Assembly (NCBI GenBank): GCA_020217165.1
Contig: JAIWOE010000236.1
Span: 1-5,207 of the forward strand
From: Desulfovibrio sp.
Lineage (GTDB): Bacteria; Desulfobacterota; Desulfovibrionia; Desulfovibrionales; Desulfovibrionaceae
Direction: 5' to 3'
Length of the DNA: 5,207 nt
Every line of letters starts with the position of its first letter. The stretch's first letter is position 1. The notes below the pieces were generated by a model. It did no database searches. It saw only the letters and a program-made list of their open reading frames with translations, and was not told where the DNA came from. The position numbers and the translations under genes are program-made. Positions 1 through 5,207 of this stretch are shown piece after piece.

Positions 1-7
1 AAGGAGG
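1..7 (+). promoter_or_regulatory. Ribosome binding site of the endolysin gene
   Basis: AAGGAGG is a full match to the Shine-Dalgarno consensus and lies 5 bases before the GTG at position 13. This is what fixes the GTG start of the downstream gene. The promoter must lie left of the window, since only 12 bases precede the start codon. Confidence 0.85.
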
Positions 8-12
8 CATCC

Positions 13-834
13 GTGCATCATCCCCATTCCCCGGCACTCCTGTCGGCCCCGGTGGGCCCCCAGTCCCCCAACCACCGTGACGACGTGCGCACGGTGCAAT
101 GTCTGCTGCAACACCAGGCCGCGACCGGGGCCGTGGTGCTGCCCCACGGCCCCCTGGTCCGGGATGGGCAGTTCGGCCCCCGCACCCATGCCGCCCTGAC
201 GGCCTTCCAGCAGGCCGCCCTCCCCCATCTCCCCGCCAACGGCCGCGCCGACCCGGCCTCGCCCACCCTCACGGCCCTGTGTGCTGTCATTCCTGCGGAA
301 ATCAATCTCATCCATCTAGAATTATTATATCTCAATGCACCCGCCGGGGCCCTGGCAACTCTGGGGCCGGCGTTGCTGGCCACCATGCGCGCCCGGGACT
401 TGACCACCCCCCTACGCCAGGCCCATTTCCTGGCCCAGGTGGGGCACGAATCCGGCGAGCTGCGGTATCGGGAGGAGCTGGCCGACGGCCGCGCCTATGA
501 AGGCCGGGCCGACCTTGGCAACACCCAGCCCGGCGACGGGCCGCGCTTCAAGGGGCGCGGGCTCATCCAACTCACGGGCCGGGCCAATTACGCGGCCTAT
601 GGCAGGCATCTTGGCAGGATGGAAGAGTTGCTGGACCAGCCGCAGCGCGTGGCCGAGGACCCCGCCCTGTGCGTGGACGTGGCCAGCTGGTTCTGGACCG
701 TCAGAACACTCAACGCCTTGGCGGATCGTGATGATTTTCCGGGCATCACCCGCAGGATCAACGGCGGCACCAATGGCGCGGCCGACCGCCTGCGCCTGCT
801 CCGCCGGGCCAGGATGCTGTTGGGTGTGGCGTGA
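13..834 (+). CDS. Modular endolysin: peptidoglycan-binding-like domain plus GH19 chitinase/lysozyme-like domain
   Basis: A 273-residue enzyme predicted to cleave glycan strands, most likely peptidoglycan, as in phage lysis. The start is GTG, chosen for the consensus ribosome binding site just before it. Residues about 22-92 resemble a PG_binding_1 domain, with the pattern VRTVQCLLQ, then DGQFGPRTHAALTAFQQ. An Ile/Leu-rich linker (about 93-110) leads to a GH19-type domain (about 120-273). Visible family motifs are AHFLAQVGHES with candidate catalytic Glu146, Glu155 nine residues later, YEGRADLGNTQPGDG (162-176), FKGRGLIQLTGRANY (179-193) and ITRRINGGTNG near the end. There is no signal peptide or membrane segment, so export would need a holin or cell lysis, which favours a phage or prophage origin. 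No other phage gene is visible. A chitin substrate is possible but less likely, because GH19 domains fused to peptidoglycan-binding domains are typically endolysins. Fold assignment is secure; substrate is inferred. Confidence 0.9.
   Translation: MHHPHSPALLSAPVGPQSPNHRDDVRTVQCLLQHQAATGAVVLPHGPLVRDGQFGPRTHAALTAFQQAALPHLPANGRADPASPTLTALCAVIPAEINLIHLELLYLNAPAGALATLGPALLATMRARDLTTPLRQAHFLAQVGHESGELRYREELADGRAYEGRADLGNTQPGDGPRFKGRGLIQLTGRANYAAYGRHLGRMEELLDQPQRVAEDPALCVDVASWFWTVRTLNALADRDDFPGITRRINGGTNGAADRLRLLRRARMLLGVA
127..153. repeat. Perfect 10-bp inverted repeat inside the endolysin gene
   Basis: GGGGCCGTGG at 127-136 is exactly complementary to CCACGGCCCC at 144-153, with a 7-base loop. It lies in the coding sequence of the peptidoglycan-binding-like domain (codons about 39-47). 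No T-tract follows, so it is not an intrinsic terminator. It may be a chance product of GC-rich codons, or an mRNA hairpin about 115 bases into the gene. Confidence 0.6.
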
Positions 835-843
835 GGGATCACG
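830..843. other. Convergent gene junction with both stop codons in one small hairpin
   Basis: CGTGA (830-834) and TCACG (839-843) form a perfect 5-bp stem around GGGA. The plus-strand endolysin ends with TGA at 832-834 and the minus-strand TPR gene with TGA at 841-839, leaving only 835-838 between them. The stem is too short, and lacks a T-tract, to act as a normal terminator. I found no better terminator on either side, so the two transcripts probably overlap in antisense. Confidence 0.6.
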
Positions 844-2353
844 GCGAGGCCAGCCAGCCCACACCACCCGTACTGTCCAGCGCGGCCAGTCTGTCGTGGA
901 TGCGTTCCAGCCGGCGTGTGTACACGGCCAGGGGCACGCCCTGAGGCCCTTCCAGCTGCATGCGCAAGCGCAGGGCCTGCAGCCGGCGCAGTTCCGTGCC
1001 CTCGGGGGTGGCCGGGAACAGACTACCCTGCCGCGCCTGCACCGCCGGCCAATCCGGAAGGTGCCTGGACACGGCGTCCACCAGCGCCTGGGCTTGGGCC
1101 TGGGCCTGTCCCTGTTCCTGCGCTTGGGACTGGGCCAATGCACGAGCCAGGGCAACGCGGGCGGCTAGATCTGCCTCAAATACCGCCAGCATCGCTGGGG
1201 AATGCATCAGCAGCAACCGATCCCAGGCGGAGGGGGCCAGCAGGCCGCTCAGGATTTCCAAGGCTTCCTGGGCATGCTGCCGGGTCTCAAGCAGCAGGGT
1301 CGCCAGGCGCAGACGATCCTCCTCCCGGCCCAGGTGCCGCGCCAGGCCGGCAGCGTCCCACAGGGCAAGTCGCATGCGCTGCAGGGCGATGGCTTCTTCC
1401 AACCGGCCGGCGCGGTGCAGGGCTTCCACCACGGGCCAGGCATGCCCTTGCATCACCAGGCGGGGCCAGGCAGGCCCCCAGGCATCCAAAGACAACCGCA
1501 GGGTTTCCCGGGCCAGCACGGCGGCGGCATCCAGGTCGCCGGCCTGGGCACGCGCGCCGGCCTGGAGCAGCTGAAACTGCAGCACCTCCGGATGATGCGC
1601 CCCCAGCACGGCCGTACCCAGCTGCACGGCTTCGTCCAGCAGACGCCGGGCCGTGCCCGGTTCCCGACGCTGCAGCGCCACGGCGCCGAGCATTCCCAAC
1701 GCCCGGATGCGCGCCGGATGCTCCGGCCACAGGTGCTCGCTGACCAGATTCAAGGCCCGGGTGGCGTTGTCGGCGGCGGCATCCAGATCCTGCTGCTGCA
1801 GGGCCAGGGAGGCCAGGGCGGAATGAAAGGCCTGGGCGTTGAGGTGCGACGGTCCCAACGCCTGCCGCACCACGCCCACCGCCGTCTCAAACCAGCGGGA
1901 GGCCTCCCCGAATTCCATTATGTGGATATGATGCACGGCCAGGGCAGCCAGATACGGGATGAGGGCCGGATTCCCCGGGCCATGCAGCGCCGTGGCATTG
2001 TCCAGGGCCAGACGATGCGCCACCCCGCCGGCGTCGTACTCGGCCACGGCATCGTGCATGCGGCCCAGCAGGGACAACAACGCGGGGACGTCCTGCCGCC
2101 CTGGCTGCCCTGGCCCATCTAGGCTGGCGGATACCGCCGCTTCCAGCAACGCCTGCGCCGTGCGTAGGGCCAGGGAGGGGTGTCCGTCCAGACACATGGC
2201 CTCCAGCGAGGACATGTCAGCCTGGCTAGACCTGTCCAGGACCTCGGCGGAGTCTGCAGCGGCAGCCGTCAGTCCAGGCGCAAGGCAGAGCATCACCGCC
2301 AGGCACAGGCTGGCACCCCTGGAACGCATCATGGTACGCATGGTATCCATCAT
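839..2353 (-). CDS. Secreted tetratricopeptide-repeat (TPR) protein of unknown function
   Basis: A 504-residue protein. Residues 1-33 form a signal peptide: Met/Arg-rich start, hydrophobic ASLCLAVMLCLAPGL, then TAAAA before Asp34. No lipobox is visible, so a soluble periplasmic protein is expected. Residues about 125-332 hold tandem TPRs of the kinesin-light-chain type: the turn motif recurs at GPGNP (125), GPSHL (167), WPEHP (209), GAHHP (251) and GPAWP (293), exactly 42 residues apart. Such repeats normally bind other proteins. Residues 407-423 are an Ala-Gln tract inside a long helical, coiled-coil-like region. No catalytic domain is recognisable. The start is taken at the first of two adjacent ATGs (2353 or 2350). 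It overlaps the stop of the upstream gene as ATGA, which implies translational coupling; the local Shine-Dalgarno is weak (AGGG). A longer in-frame reading to 2701 exists, but it overlaps the upstream gene and would bury the signal peptide. A binding partner for the transglutaminase-like protein is inferred from this linkage only. Confidence 0.85.
   Translation of the reverse strand: MMDTMRTMMRSRGASLCLAVMLCLAPGLTAAAADSAEVLDRSSQADMSSLEAMCLDGHPSLALRTAQALLEAAVSASLDGPGQPGRQDVPALLSLLGRMHDAVAEYDAGGVAHRLALDNATALHGPGNPALIPYLAALAVHHIHIMEFGEASRWFETAVGVVRQALGPSHLNAQAFHSALASLALQQQDLDAAADNATRALNLVSEHLWPEHPARIRALGMLGAVALQRREPGTARRLLDEAVQLGTAVLGAHHPEVLQFQLLQAGARAQAGDLDAAAVLARETLRLSLDAWGPAWPRLVMQGHAWPVVEALHRAGRLEEAIALQRMRLALWDAAGLARHLGREEDRLRLATLLLETRQHAQEALEILSGLLAPSAWDRLLLMHSPAMLAVFEADLAARVALARALAQSQAQEQGQAQAQAQALVDAVSRHLPDWPAVQARQGSLFPATPEGTELRRLQALRLRMQLEGPQGVPLAVYTRRLERIHDRLAALDSTGGVGWLASP
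1085..1135 (-). repeat. Imperfect hexanucleotide tandem repeat coding an Ala-Gln tract
   Basis: About eight degenerate copies of a 6-base unit (plus-strand form near CCTGGG) encode alternating Ala-Gln or Gln-plus-small-residue pairs at residues 407-423 of the TPR protein. Since the unit is two codons, gain or loss of a unit changes tract length but not the frame. The drift between copies suggests that it is old. Confidence 0.7.
2350..2353 (-). other. ATGA stop-start overlap, transglutaminase-like gene to TPR gene
   Basis: On the minus strand ATG (2353-2351) shares bases with TGA (2352-2350). A second ATG follows at 2350-2348. The overlap and the weak ribosome binding site suggest that ribosomes ending the upstream gene re-initiate here, which would keep the two proteins in proportion. 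Confidence 0.85.
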
Positions 2354-3186
2354 TCGCCCTGGTATCTTCTGGGTCTGAGCCAGATGGCCACCCCTGCGCA
2401 CAGGCTGGCCAGCACCAGGCAAAGACGCAGCATCAATCCCCTGGGAGAATGAAAAAAGATGGGCGCCTCTGGCCCGTAGCCATTGTTGGGCAGGACCAAG
2501 GCCAGCAGGGACTGCACCCAGGCTGGCGCATCGGGCAGGGAAAGCCGCGTGGGGCGATGAAACAAATAGGTATAATGCGGAAATGATTCGTACACCTGAG
2601 AAAAAATCTCCTCGGAGGCGGCAATCTCCGCCGCCGTGGCCACCCGGCCTTGGCGGGTACGCCAGACAAAGGCGTTGTCCGACGGTGCGATGACCTTCCA
2701 CATGCCTTCATCCAGAAACTCCACCAGTTGATGCCCCCCACCCAAGCCGCGCTCATCGGGCTCCAGGTACAGCGCCCTGGCCTGCATCTTGAGCCGGCGC
2801 AGGGCCAGGATGAGGGTGCGGGACATGGTGGTGCACGGCCCGTAGCGCGAATGCCCCTTGAGGCCGAACCCGCCGTGCTTGAGGGCCGTGGCGGCGCTGA
2901 CATTCAGGGGAGACATGCTCTCCAGACGTTCGTACATGTCCAGATCGTCAGGATCCAGGGGGGCGTGCATGCGATCATAGATGGCCCGGGCCAGGACGAT
3001 GGCCGTGGCCTCGCCATGGGTGGAGGAGGGCGGTCCCTGCATGACGGCGTCCACCGCGGGCATGGCGCCGGCGATCAGCGCATCCAGCAGCACCACACGC
3101 TCGCGGATCCGTCCCGTAAAAAACACACAACAGTAGAGCAGCACAAAAAAGCCGATGCCGGCTGTGTAGAATCCCACCGTGCGCAT
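2350..3186 (-). CDS. Membrane-anchored transglutaminase-like protein, probably with a periplasmic domain
   Basis: A 278-residue protein with a hydrophobic segment at about 4-24 (GFYTAGIGFFVLLYCCVFF) and another at about 249-270 followed by RPRR. The Arg-rich C-terminus suggests that both ends are cytoplasmic and the middle periplasmic, although Arg26, 28 and 30 after the first segment fit this less well. The middle resembles a transglutaminase-like papain fold: YGPCTTMSRTLILALRRLKM with candidate nucleophile Cys118, then GGGHQLVEFLDEGMWKVIAP with His152. Where the family usually has WxxxDP, this protein has WKVIAP, so the third triad residue appears to be Ala167; Asp170 lies three residues on. 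DGR-ATAAEI-like sequence follows, as in relatives from surface-polysaccharide loci. The ATG at 3186 was chosen over an in-frame TTG at 3246 because AAGGA lies 7 bases upstream and the membrane segment then begins at once. It follows hyuB by 63 bases and overlaps the TPR gene. Activity could be protease, amidase or binding only. Confidence 0.78.
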   Translation of the reverse strand: MRTVGFYTAGIGFFVLLYCCVFFTGRIRERVVLLDALIAGAMPAVDAVMQGPPSSTHGEATAIVLARAIYDRMHAPLDPDDLDMYERLESMSPLNVSAATALKHGGFGLKGHSRYGPCTTMSRTLILALRRLKMQARALYLEPDERGLGGGHQLVEFLDEGMWKVIAPSDNAFVWRTRQGRVATAAEIAASEEIFSQVYESFPHYTYLFHRPTRLSLPDAPAWVQSLLALVLPNNGYGPEAPIFFHSPRGLMLRLCLVLASLCAGVAIWLRPRRYQGE

Positions 3187-3249
3187 GATGCAGTCCTTGA
3201 CGTCCTTCCCCGCCTCACTGCCCAAGCATTCCCCATGTTGCCGCAAAAA
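3187..3249 (-). other. 63-base gap between hyuB and the transglutaminase-like gene
   Basis: This is the only real gap in the minus-strand cluster. It holds the ribosome binding site of the downstream gene. I see no convincing sigma-70 promoter, no terminator stem and no operator-like palindrome. A T5 run just after the hyuB stop is not preceded by an adjacent stem. Read-through from hyuB is therefore likely. Confidence 0.55.
3194..3198 (-). promoter_or_regulatory. Ribosome binding site of the transglutaminase-like gene
   Basis: AAGGA read on the minus strand, 7 bases before the ATG at 3186. It decides in favour of this ATG over the TTG at 3246. The nearest Shine-Dalgarno-like GGAGG to that TTG lies 14 bases away, inside the end of hyuB. 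Confidence 0.65.
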
Positions 3250-4848
3250 TCAATCGCCAACCTCCACAGACACGCGGGCAGGGCCAAAGCCCCCGCCGCC
3301 GGGCGTCTCCAGGCGCAACACGTCTCCGGCCTCCAGCTGCAGCCGAACCTTGCCGGGCAGCGCCACCTCCGGCTGCCCTGGCCTGCGCAGCAGGGTGCGG
3401 CCCGGCAGGCCGGCTTCCCCGCCGTCCAGTCCCCAGGGGCCGCGGGTTCGCCGCTCTCCCAGCAGGGTGGCTTCCATGGGTTGCAAGGCCTCCAGCTCCC
3501 GCACCAGGCCGTCGCCGCCGCAGTGACGGCCTGATCCGCCAGATCCTTTACGCACGGCCAGCCGCCTCACGCGTACGGGGCAGGCGTATTCCAGGGCCTC
3601 CACCGGGGTGTTCAGGGTGTTGGTCATGTGCGAGTGCACGCCCGACGCGCCAGGGCCGACCGCCGAGGCGCCATGTCCGCCAGCCAGGGTTTCGTAATAG
3701 GCAAAGGGCCGCTTCCGTACGGCGTCGTAGCCGCCCAGGGTCAGGTTGTTCATGGTGCCCTGGGAGGCCGCCGGGAACCGTCCCGGCGCGGCCTTGGCCA
3801 GGGCGCCAAGGAGCACATCCACGATGCGCTGGCTGGTTTCCACGTTGCCGCCGGCCACGGCGGCAGGGAAGATGGCATCCACCACCGAGCCGGGACGGGT
3901 GAGGAGGGTCACGGGTCGCAGGCAGCCGGCATTGGTGGGGGCATCCTCGGGCAGCAGGCAACGCAACACGTACAGCACGCAGGAAAGGGTGATGGCCCGC
4001 ACGGCATTGACCGATCCCGGCGTCTGGTCTGCGGAGTCTCGAAAATCGATCTCCATGGCCTCACCCCGGATGCGCAGGCGGACGCGGATGGGGATGTCCA
4101 CGGTGGCCACGCCGTCACTGTCCAGCAGGTCCTCAAACAAATACTCGCCATCGGGCAGGGCGGCGATGGCCTTGCGGCACAAGGCCTCGGCATAGTCCTG
4201 CAGGGCGGCGGCCATGGTGGTCATCTCGTGGGGGCCGTGTGCCTGCATCAGGGCCTGCAGCCGGGCCACACCCGCCAGGTTGGCCATGATCTGCGCGGCA
4301 AAATCGCCCTCGCGTTCCGCCGGCGTGCGCACATTGGCCAGGATGAGGGACAGCAGGGACCGATCCACCTCCCCGGCCCGCACCAGCCGCAGGGGCGGGA
4401 TGATGATCCCCTCCTGAAACAGGGACGTGGACAGGGGCATGGACCCGGCAGACATGCCGCCCACGTCGGCATGGTGCGCCCGGTTGGCCACGAAAAACCG
4501 AGGCGCGGCTTCCCCCGGCGCATACACCGGGGCCACCAGGGTGATGTCCGGCAGGTGCGTGCCGCCGCGGAAGGGGTCGTTGCACACGGCCATGTCCCCG
4601 GGTGCAAGGGGCACGGCCTGCATCACCGCCAGCACCGACAATGGCATGGACCCCAGGTGCACGGGGATATGCGCGGCCTGGGCGGCCAGGTTGCCGGCGG
4701 CATCGCAGACGGCGCAGGAAAAATCCCGGCGTTCCTTGATGTTGGAAGAAAATGCCGCCCGCATGAGGGTGCCGCCCATCTCCTCGGCTGCGGCGGCGAA
4801 CCGATGGGCGAAGACTTGCAAGGCAATGGGCGAACAGGGGGCTGTCAT
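3250..4848 (-). CDS. hyuB: Hydantoinase/5-oxoprolinase family subunit B
   Basis: A full-length 532-residue HyuB-family protein, normal for the family. Together with HyuA it is expected to form a cytoplasmic enzyme that opens a cyclic amide (5-oxoproline, hydantoin or N-methylhydantoin type), usually driven by ATP. Conserved family blocks are all present: SSNIKERRDFSCAV (34-47), NDPFRGGTHLPDIT (90-103), RAHHADVGG (123-131) and SQGTMNNLTLGG (362-373). Later blocks are YYETLAGGHGAS (384-395), HSHMTNTLNTPVEALE (405-420), GSGGSGRHCGGDG (435-447) and the C-terminal ETPGGGGFG (514-522). The His and Asp residues in the second and third blocks are plausible metal ligands. The ATG at 4848 is used because it overlaps the hyuA stop as ATGA and has AGGAGA 7 bases upstream; a longer reading to 4914 would overlap hyuA and lacks this site. 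The exact substrate cannot be told from sequence, and the related acetone carboxylase group is a less likely alternative. No frameshift or missing block is seen. Confidence 0.93.
   Translation of the reverse strand: MTAPCSPIALQVFAHRFAAAAEEMGGTLMRAAFSSNIKERRDFSCAVCDAAGNLAAQAAHIPVHLGSMPLSVLAVMQAVPLAPGDMAVCNDPFRGGTHLPDITLVAPVYAPGEAAPRFFVANRAHHADVGGMSAGSMPLSTSLFQEGIIIPPLRLVRAGEVDRSLLSLILANVRTPAEREGDFAAQIMANLAGVARLQALMQAHGPHEMTTMAAALQDYAEALCRKAIAALPDGEYLFEDLLDSDGVATVDIPIRVRLRIRGEAMEIDFRDSADQTPGSVNAVRAITLSCVLYVLRCLLPEDAPTNAGCLRPVTLLTRPGSVVDAIFPAAVAGGNVETSQRIVDVLLGALAKAAPGRFPAASQGTMNNLTLGGYDAVRKRPFAYYETLAGGHGASAVGPGASGVHSHMTNTLNTPVEALEYACPVRVRRLAVRKGSGGSGRHCGGDGLVRELEALQPMEATLLGERRTRGPWGLDGGEAGLPGRTLLRRPGQPEVALPGKVRLQLEAGDVLRLETPGGGGFGPARVSVEVGD
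4845..4848 (-). other. ATGA stop-start overlap, hyuA to hyuB
   Basis: The hyuB ATG (4848-4846) overlaps the hyuA TGA (4847-4845). Tight coupling fits two subunits of one complex made in equal amounts. Confidence 0.9.
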
Positions 4849-5207
4849 GTGCGGATCTCCTGCGCCTGCCGGGTCAGCAGCAGGTTGCCGAGGGCATCCA
4901 CCCTGGCCTGCCAACCCGGCGGCACCACGGTGGTGGCGGAATATTCCACGAGGATGGCCGGTCCCGCCAAGCCATTGCCCGGGTGCAGGGCCTCGCGTTG
5001 CCAGACCGCCGTGGGCTGGGTCCGACCATCGAACACCGCCGGCCGGGTGTCCAGCAGGGCCGTCGCCGGGGGGGCCTCCCCGGCCAGGGACGCCGGGCGC
5101 AGGATTTCCAGGCCGCCCGTGGCGTGCCGGGGCAGCACCCCGCGGGCGCGCAGGCGCAGGGTGACGATTTCCATGGCCCTCTCCGGAAACGCCGCGCCAT
5201 GGGCGGC
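4845..5207 (-). CDS. hyuA: Hydantoinase/5-oxoprolinase family subunit A, C-terminal part (cut by window edge)
   Basis: Only the last 120 residues are inside the window. The frame stays open to position 5207, so the ATG at 5174 is internal and not the start. Two features identify it: a segment like MEIVTLRLRARG, matching the EIVxLRxxA strand of HyuA proteins, and the C-terminal signature LHPGNGLAGPAILVEY, then SATTVVPPGWQARVDALGNLLL. In the family this C-terminal domain follows the ATP-binding hydantoinase A core, which lies beyond the right edge and cannot be checked. HyuA is expected to bind ATP and phosphorylate the cyclic substrate, working with HyuB. The gene ends in an ATGA overlap with hyuB. 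Split A and B genes are the usual bacterial arrangement, whereas eukaryotic 5-oxoprolinase is a single chain. A run of seven G (5068-5074 on the plus strand) lies inside it. Confidence 0.88.
   Translation of the reverse strand, partial: AAHGAAFPERAMEIVTLRLRARGVLPRHATGGLEILRPASLAGEAPPATALLDTRPAVFDGRTQPTAVWQREALHPGNGLAGPAILVEYSATTVVPPGWQARVDALGNLLLTRQAQEIRT
4856..4861 (-). promoter_or_regulatory. Ribosome binding site of hyuB
   Basis: AGGAGA on the minus strand, 7 bases before the hyuB ATG and inside the last codons of hyuA. It supports the ATG at 4848 as the true start. Confidence 0.8.

Noticed and set aside
1202..2122. Long open frame on the plus strand (306 codons) antisense to the TPR gene, with several other long frames on both strands
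   Set aside because: The translation is Gln/Gly/His-rich with no domain and no ribosome binding site. It is the usual shadow of a GC-rich gene with few stop codons. The minus-strand frame has a signal peptide and periodic TPRs.
2354..2701. N-terminal extension of the TPR protein to an ATG at 2701
   Set aside because: It would overlap the transglutaminase-like gene by about 350 bases, looks like out-of-frame translation, and would place the clear signal peptide in mid-protein.
3187..3246. TTG start at 3246 for the transglutaminase-like protein
   Set aside because: The extra 20 residues are polar, and the only upstream GGAGG is 14 bases away. The ATG at 3186 has AAGGA at 7 bases.
3241..3260. 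Sigma-54-like sequence after hyuB (TTGGC then TTGC on the minus strand)
   Set aside because: The GG and GC elements are 12 bases apart instead of the required 10, so it does not fit a -24/-12 promoter.
3250..3300. GC-rich stem near the end of hyuB with a T5 run after the stop, as a possible terminator
   Set aside because: The stem codes the conserved Gly-rich C-terminus and lies more than 20 bases from the T-run, so it does not form an intrinsic terminator.
5172..5174. ATG at 5174 as the start of a small separate protein of 109 residues
   Set aside because: The frame is open upstream to the window edge, and the sequence is the known C-terminal domain of HyuA, so this is an internal Met.

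Overview
The window is uniformly GC-rich, with Gram-negative-style coding: strong Shine-Dalgarno sites, a signal-peptide protein and an inner-membrane protein with a periplasmic domain. It looks like a bacterial chromosome segment, possibly from a high-GC proteobacterium. A Desulfovibrio-like organism is a guess from gene style, because no marker gene is present. Five protein genes fill almost the whole window. I see no RNA gene, CRISPR array, insertion sequence or tRNA.

Left part (1-834, plus strand): a complete modular endolysin-type enzyme. It has an N-terminal peptidoglycan-binding-like domain and a C-terminal glycoside hydrolase family 19 domain, with a consensus ribosome binding site at the left edge. 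It has no signal peptide, which fits a phage or prophage lysis gene. Its stop codon lies only 4 bases from the stop of the converging gene.

Right part (839-5207, all minus strand, transcribed right to left): the C-terminal end of a hydantoinase/5-oxoprolinase subunit A (hyuA, cut by the window edge), the complete subunit B (hyuB), a two-membrane-segment protein with a transglutaminase-like domain, and a secreted protein with tetratricopeptide repeats. hyuA/hyuB and the transglutaminase-like/TPR pair are each joined by a 4-base ATGA overlap, implying translational coupling within each pair. A 63-base gap with its own ribosome binding site separates the two pairs. No clear terminator or promoter is visible in that gap, so all four genes may form one transcript.

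How they may work together: HyuA and HyuB should form one cytoplasmic enzyme that opens a cyclic amide, typically using ATP. The transglutaminase-like and TPR proteins look like a separate two-gene envelope module facing the periplasm, whose function I cannot name. The most interesting points are the apparent loss of the third catalytic residue (Asp to Ala) in the transglutaminase-like domain, the regular 42-residue TPR array in its coupled partner, and a hexanucleotide repeat coding an Ala-Gln tract in that partner. I see no clearly new defence or mobile system.
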